Assembly: GCA_002812745.2 (NCBI GenBank)
Contig: NCSJ02000238.1
Location: 1-64,000 of the forward strand
From: Scytalidium lignicola
Lineage: Eukaryota > Ascomycota > Leotiomycetes
Length of the DNA: 64,000 bases
Direction: 5' to 3'
In this document: positions 59,951 to 64,000 of the stretch, one piece after another
How the letters are laid out: the number at the start of each line of letters is the position of its first letter
Position numbering within the stretch: position 1 is the stretch's first letter
The notes under the pieces: generated by a model
The model's input: only the letters and a program-made list of their open reading frames with translations
Databases searched by the model: none
Told to the model about the DNA's origin: nothing
Program-made: the position numbers and the translations under genes

Positions 59951-60194
59951 TGTTAGAGCTTGGATCACAAAGCCTAGGAAGTGTATATAGTATGCTAAGC
60001 ATATGAACAGAGTATTAAGATAAGGGCTTGCTTTGAGAGTACACAAGACTTAATGTATATAAGGGTAACCTAGGTTATTATTATAATTTAGATTCTTTAA
60101 GAATTAGTTTGGAGAATAGAATAAGCTTAATTGTTAGTGTTACTGCCTCTCTAATTATGATTCACTGTCTTTACCCTGGACTTAGTCCATAACA
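59951..60194 (+). repeat. LTR preceded by a polypurine tract
   Basis: 244 bp from TGTTAGAGC to CCATAACA, with a TATA-like TGTATATAAGG. The purine tract CCTTAAGAGGGGGGG (about 59,930-59,945) directly precedes it, as for a 3' LTR. The decayed gag-pol of element E starts right after it, as for a 5' LTR. It may be an LTR shared by two tandem elements. Related to the BF 3' LTR. Only mildly RIP-mutated. Confidence 0.72.
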
Positions 60195-63100
60195 ATAAAA
60201 TTATAAGCTTATCTTTTGCCCTTAAAGAATAATAACAATTAATCTAAGAACTTAAAGAAGAAAATGCAAAATTAGAATATTAGTATAACATAAAGGACAT
60301 AACAATAATAAAAGTAGAAAACTGAGTATAAAGACTCTTATAACAATAAAAAAAGGATAAAAGCTTACTTAGAATAATTATTACTTATGTTAAACTCTTA
60401 AACTTAAGAATCATTAAAGTATTCAACTTTAAGACTTAATGAAGAATACTTAATAATAACTTAAACTACTTTAATAACAAACCTTCTTCTAAACACAAAG
60501 TCTTATAAGACAAAACACTAACATATACTCTTACTAAAGCCTTTTATAAGAAGATCCTTAAAAGAATACTATGATTTTATAAACTTTTATAAGCTTGAAT
60601 TTTACATATTCTTATATAATTATACTAATGATTTAAATAAGATTATATACAAGATAAGGTACTTATCCAGTATTCTGAAGTTGAAATAAAAGTATAAAAA
60701 AANGAGTAAAGATAAAGGACTTAACAATATAAAAAGGATTTAAGAAAACAATACTTAATATATTAAGAGATAAAAACAATTAAGAGATAAAGGTAGTAGA
60801 TGAATATAATAGAACAATATTATATATAAGATAATTAATTAAAGTTTTTGTATAATATTTAGATACTTTCAAAGAGTAAATATTAAGCATATTAGATGAA
60901 TATAAGAGAAACAACTTATTTACAAAGTTATTCCCTTTTCTTAAAGAAAAGATTATAAATTATAACAAACTCTTAAAGACTTATAAAGAACTAATTATTA
61001 TAATAACATAATTATAACAAAATAAAGCAAATTAAAAAGTAAGAAGTAAACATTAGAATAATAAGGAGTAATAAGATAGTAATATAAAAGGGAAATGTTA
61101 AAGTAAATCTTCAAAAGAACACTTTAAGTTCTTAATCTAATAATAAGACAATTACTTAAGAGGGCAATGACTATTACTTATGTTAAGAGTAAATAAGATA
61201 AGTATATGTTGTTATTTTAAATATAACAAGATAAGTTATTATACATTAGAATATTACTCATCTATTATATTAATTATCCTTTAGAGAACTTACTTTACTT
61301 ATAATAAGCTAAGTTATATAACCTTTTATTGTTTTAATAAGAATAAATCAAGATAACCACAACTTATCCAAGGAAATATTAAAGTTTAGAAAACATTATA
61401 ACCTTAGTCTTGTTAAACATTATACTCAAGAGATCTTATGAGAAGATAAGACAAGATAAATGATTAATAATAGAAGATTTACTTCAAGTCAAAGATTAAG
61501 AGGGCTAATAACAAATTAAGCTAATGTTAATAAATAATAAAATAATAAGTTATTATACTTAAGCTTTTAAATAATAAATAGATCCCCTTTACTTATTTAT
61601 AACTATTACTAAGTAAAGATCTAAGGATAAGATTTTTATAACAAGACTTAGTTGTCAACTTATTAACTTATTATTATTAACATTACCTTATTAATAAAAT
61701 ACTTAATAGTATTAAGTAAACCTTAGTTAAAAGTTATGAACTTACTTATTGACTAGCTTATAAAAACATAAAAATACTAACTTACAAAGTTATAGTATAA
61801 GATCTTGTCAACAGAACAATTTATAATAATGTTAAACAAGGAAGAAGATATACTTTTGTTCAAAGCTTTCTTCATAATAACAAGACTTATATTTAATATA
61901 TATACTTTTGTAATAATTAAGGAAGAATTATAATATTAAGCAAATATTATACTTAACAAATATTAAGACTTTTAAGATGTTTTTAATAATAAAGAAGTAA
62001 GAAAGTTTTAAGAAGAAGACAAACTTAAGTATGTTATTAAACTCTAAGAAAGCATTATCCTCCTTTGAAAACCTATTTACCCTTTAGTAGAAAAGGAGAT
62101 AAAAGTCTTAAGGGAATACATTTATAATATGTTGAAGAAAGAATAAATTTAATGATTTACTAGCCTTACAAGAACTCTGATTCTATTTGTCCTCAAGAAG
62201 AATAATTACCTTTGACTTTATGTTAATTATTAAGGCTTTAATAAGATTACTATCAAAAATCAAATATCCTTATTACTAATCAACAAGATATTAAACCTTT
62301 TAAGTTTAATTATGATATTCATAAAGTTAAACTTGAAAAATATATATTATTATATTCAGATCCAAGAAGAAGATAAGTAGAAGACAATGTTCTAAACGCA
62401 TTATAACCATTATAAGTATTATATAATGTTATTTAGGCTATATAATACTCTTATAACCTTTTAACAATATATTAACAAGGTTTTAACAAGATTTGTAAAC
62501 ATAATTTATGTTATTTACTTAGATAACATCCTCATTTTCTCAAAGAGTATAAAAGAATACTCTTAACATATATGACAAGTATTCAAATAGTTATATTAAT
62601 ACTACTTATTCATTAACTTAACCAAGTATGATTTTGATATTCAATTAATAAAGTTCTTAAGTTATATTGTTAATAAAGGGGGTATAATAATAGAGTAAAG
62701 TCAAATTAGTATTATTTGTGATTAACCTACTCTTACTTCTTATAAGGATATTCAAATATTCTTAAGGTTTATTAATTTCTACTAATAATTTATCAAGAAT
62801 TATTCTAAGATAATTATAACCTTAATAGACTTATTAAAAGGAATAAAGAAAGAAAGGAAGTTCAAATCATTTGAATTCTTAACGATAATATAAAGAGTAT
62901 TTAACAAACTTAAGATTATATTCTAAGAAGCTCTAATCTTTGTATATTTTGTACTAAGATTATTTATAATGGTAAAAACTAATATATTCAAGTTCATTGT
63001 TAGAACAATGTTATCTTAACTTATATTTAGTAATATACAATAATATCTTATTGTTTTTTACTTGAAGAAACTTGATATAATATAACAAGTATATAAAATA

Positions 63101-64000
63101 TATAACTAAGAATTATTAATTATTATATTAGCATTTAAATAGTAAAAGCATTACCTTGTTTACATTTCCTTAACAATAATAATAAAAACAAATCATAATA
63201 ACTTGAAGAAGTTTATAAACAAGGAGAAACTTAATAATAAACAAGTATATTAATTTAAAAGTTAACTAAGTTTGATTTTAAGATTAAGTATTAATTAAGA
63301 AGGAGTAACCTTATTGATATGTTATCATGATAACTAGATTACAAACCTAAGTTAGATAAAGTAATAAGAGACTTACTCTTAATATTAAGAAAGAAACTAA
63401 GAAGGATATTCCTTATAACAATTATAAACATAGCTTATTAACATGAAAAGGTAAAAGTCTTAAAGAGTAAAAAGATAAAGAAACTCTTAAGGGATAAGGT
63501 CTTTAGGTTTAACTAATTGTTAAAGCTTATACAATTATAAGTAGTCTTAGACTAAGTAAGATATTTAAGGGTTAATAGGATAAGTAATGTAATAATAATA
63601 CTTATCCTTGTTGTTAAGACTAGTAATTATAAACACCTTGTTTTATAAGTGTATATTAAAATAATAACAATGCTTAAAATAGTATATAAACCTCTTTTTA
63701 AATTGATAATTTCCTTAATCTAAAACTTATAACAAGAAGATGCTTTTGTTCAAAGGTAATAATGGAAGTCAATTTAAGATAAGAAGAAGTTAGTTAAAGA
63801 TGTTAAAAGAGGTTAACATTATTATAATAATACTTTGGAGAAAAGAATAAATCCTTTAAGTATAAACATAATAACCTTTTAAGAGTTTGATTAGAAAGAA
63901 GTTTAGAAGAATAATATAAAGTTAAGAAGTTAAGGGAAATCATAAGATAAGCTTATAATTTTAAAGGAGAACAAAATAAAAGACATTATAAAAGTAAATG
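60195..64000 (+). mobile_element. Ty3/gypsy element E gag-pol, cut by window end
   Basis: Strongly RIP-mutated plus-strand relic. Gag region 60.25-61.3 kb with a zinc knuckle at about 61,210-61,255 reading CYFKYNKISYYTLEY (CxxCxxxGHxxxxC with Cys and His now Tyr and Gly now Ser). Reverse transcriptase at 62,060-62,560: PIYPLVEKEIKVLREYIYNM, then KITIKN, YKYYIMLFRLYNTLITF and VIYLDNILIFSKS (YLDD changed to YLDN). RNase H and further pol continue to the window end. Single undetermined bases occur at homopolymer edges. Confidence 0.8.

Noticed and set aside
59951..60194. Solo LTR interpretation
   Set aside because: The flanks (NATAA and ATAAA) do not give a clean duplication, a polypurine tract precedes it and gag-pol follows, so it is more likely part of one or two elements.
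1..64000. CRISPR array or bacterial operon structure
   Set aside because: No regularly spaced short repeats with unique spacers; spliceosomal introns and fungal gene families show a eukaryotic genome.

Overview
The window looks like a filamentous ascomycete (Pezizomycotina) chromosome with a two-speed structure. A 20-kb island of ordinary base composition (about 6.2-26.6 kb) carries spliced, fungal-type genes. It is flanked by extremely AT-rich DNA (1-6.2 kb and 26.6-64 kb) built from dead transposons. The relics carry the signature of repeat-induced point mutation (RIP): reading frames are traceable, but CAA/CAG/CGA/TGG codons have become stops, catalytic Asp reads Asn and zinc-binding Cys/His read Tyr. 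No species can be named from the sequence alone. HET and DUF3425-bZIP genes together with RIP argue for Pezizomycotina.

Gene island. From left to right it holds: a broken protein-kinase-like gene (7.2-7.7 kb); an intact single-exon HET-domain gene (8.44-10.32 kb); a C-terminal scrap of an MFS sugar transporter (11.7-12.0 kb); a minus-strand bZIP-like/DUF3425 transcription factor with one clear intron (12.07-13.06 kb); a two-exon short-chain dehydrogenase (13.78-14.88 kb); a solo LTR (15.85 kb); a small secreted double-psi-beta-barrel-like protein (17.5-18.0 kb, minus); an unrecognised gene with an in-frame TAG near its start (20.95-21.63 kb, minus); a three-exon beta-hydroxyacid dehydrogenase of the 3-hydroxyisobutyrate dehydrogenase type (22.66-23.81 kb, minus); a 234-bp MITE (25.55 kb); and the C-terminal third of a Tc1/mariner-type transposase (26.0-26.34 kb, minus). 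No gene cluster logic is evident: the genes are widely spaced, several are broken, and the order looks like a decaying subtelomeric or accessory segment.

Transposon belts. At least six Ty3/gypsy-type elements can be followed: A (1-3.5 kb, minus, cut by the window edge), G (26.34-33.96 kb, minus, paired 267-bp LTRs), H (34.78-36.22 kb, plus, LTR and gag only), I (36.22-43.01 kb, minus, paired 317-bp LTRs), BF (45.12-53.73 kb, minus, 5' end removed), C (53.73-58 kb, plus, lacking reverse transcriptase and RNase H), and E (59.95-64 kb, plus, cut by the window edge). G, I, BF and C end pol with a chromodomain, so they are chromoviruses. Element I is itself interrupted by a young, unmutated solo LTR (37.20-37.39 kb) of the same family as the one in the gene island; both have perfect 5-bp target-site duplications. 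A ~1.17-kb foldback repeat lies at 4.17-5.35 kb.

The observations most worth following are the solo-LTR family, whose two copies keep a hairpin at the same place with different paired sequences; the strongly unequal mutation of the two LTRs of element G; the RT-less chromovirus C and a possible antisense ORF after its pol; and RIP-type nonsense codons in apparently single-copy genes of the island.
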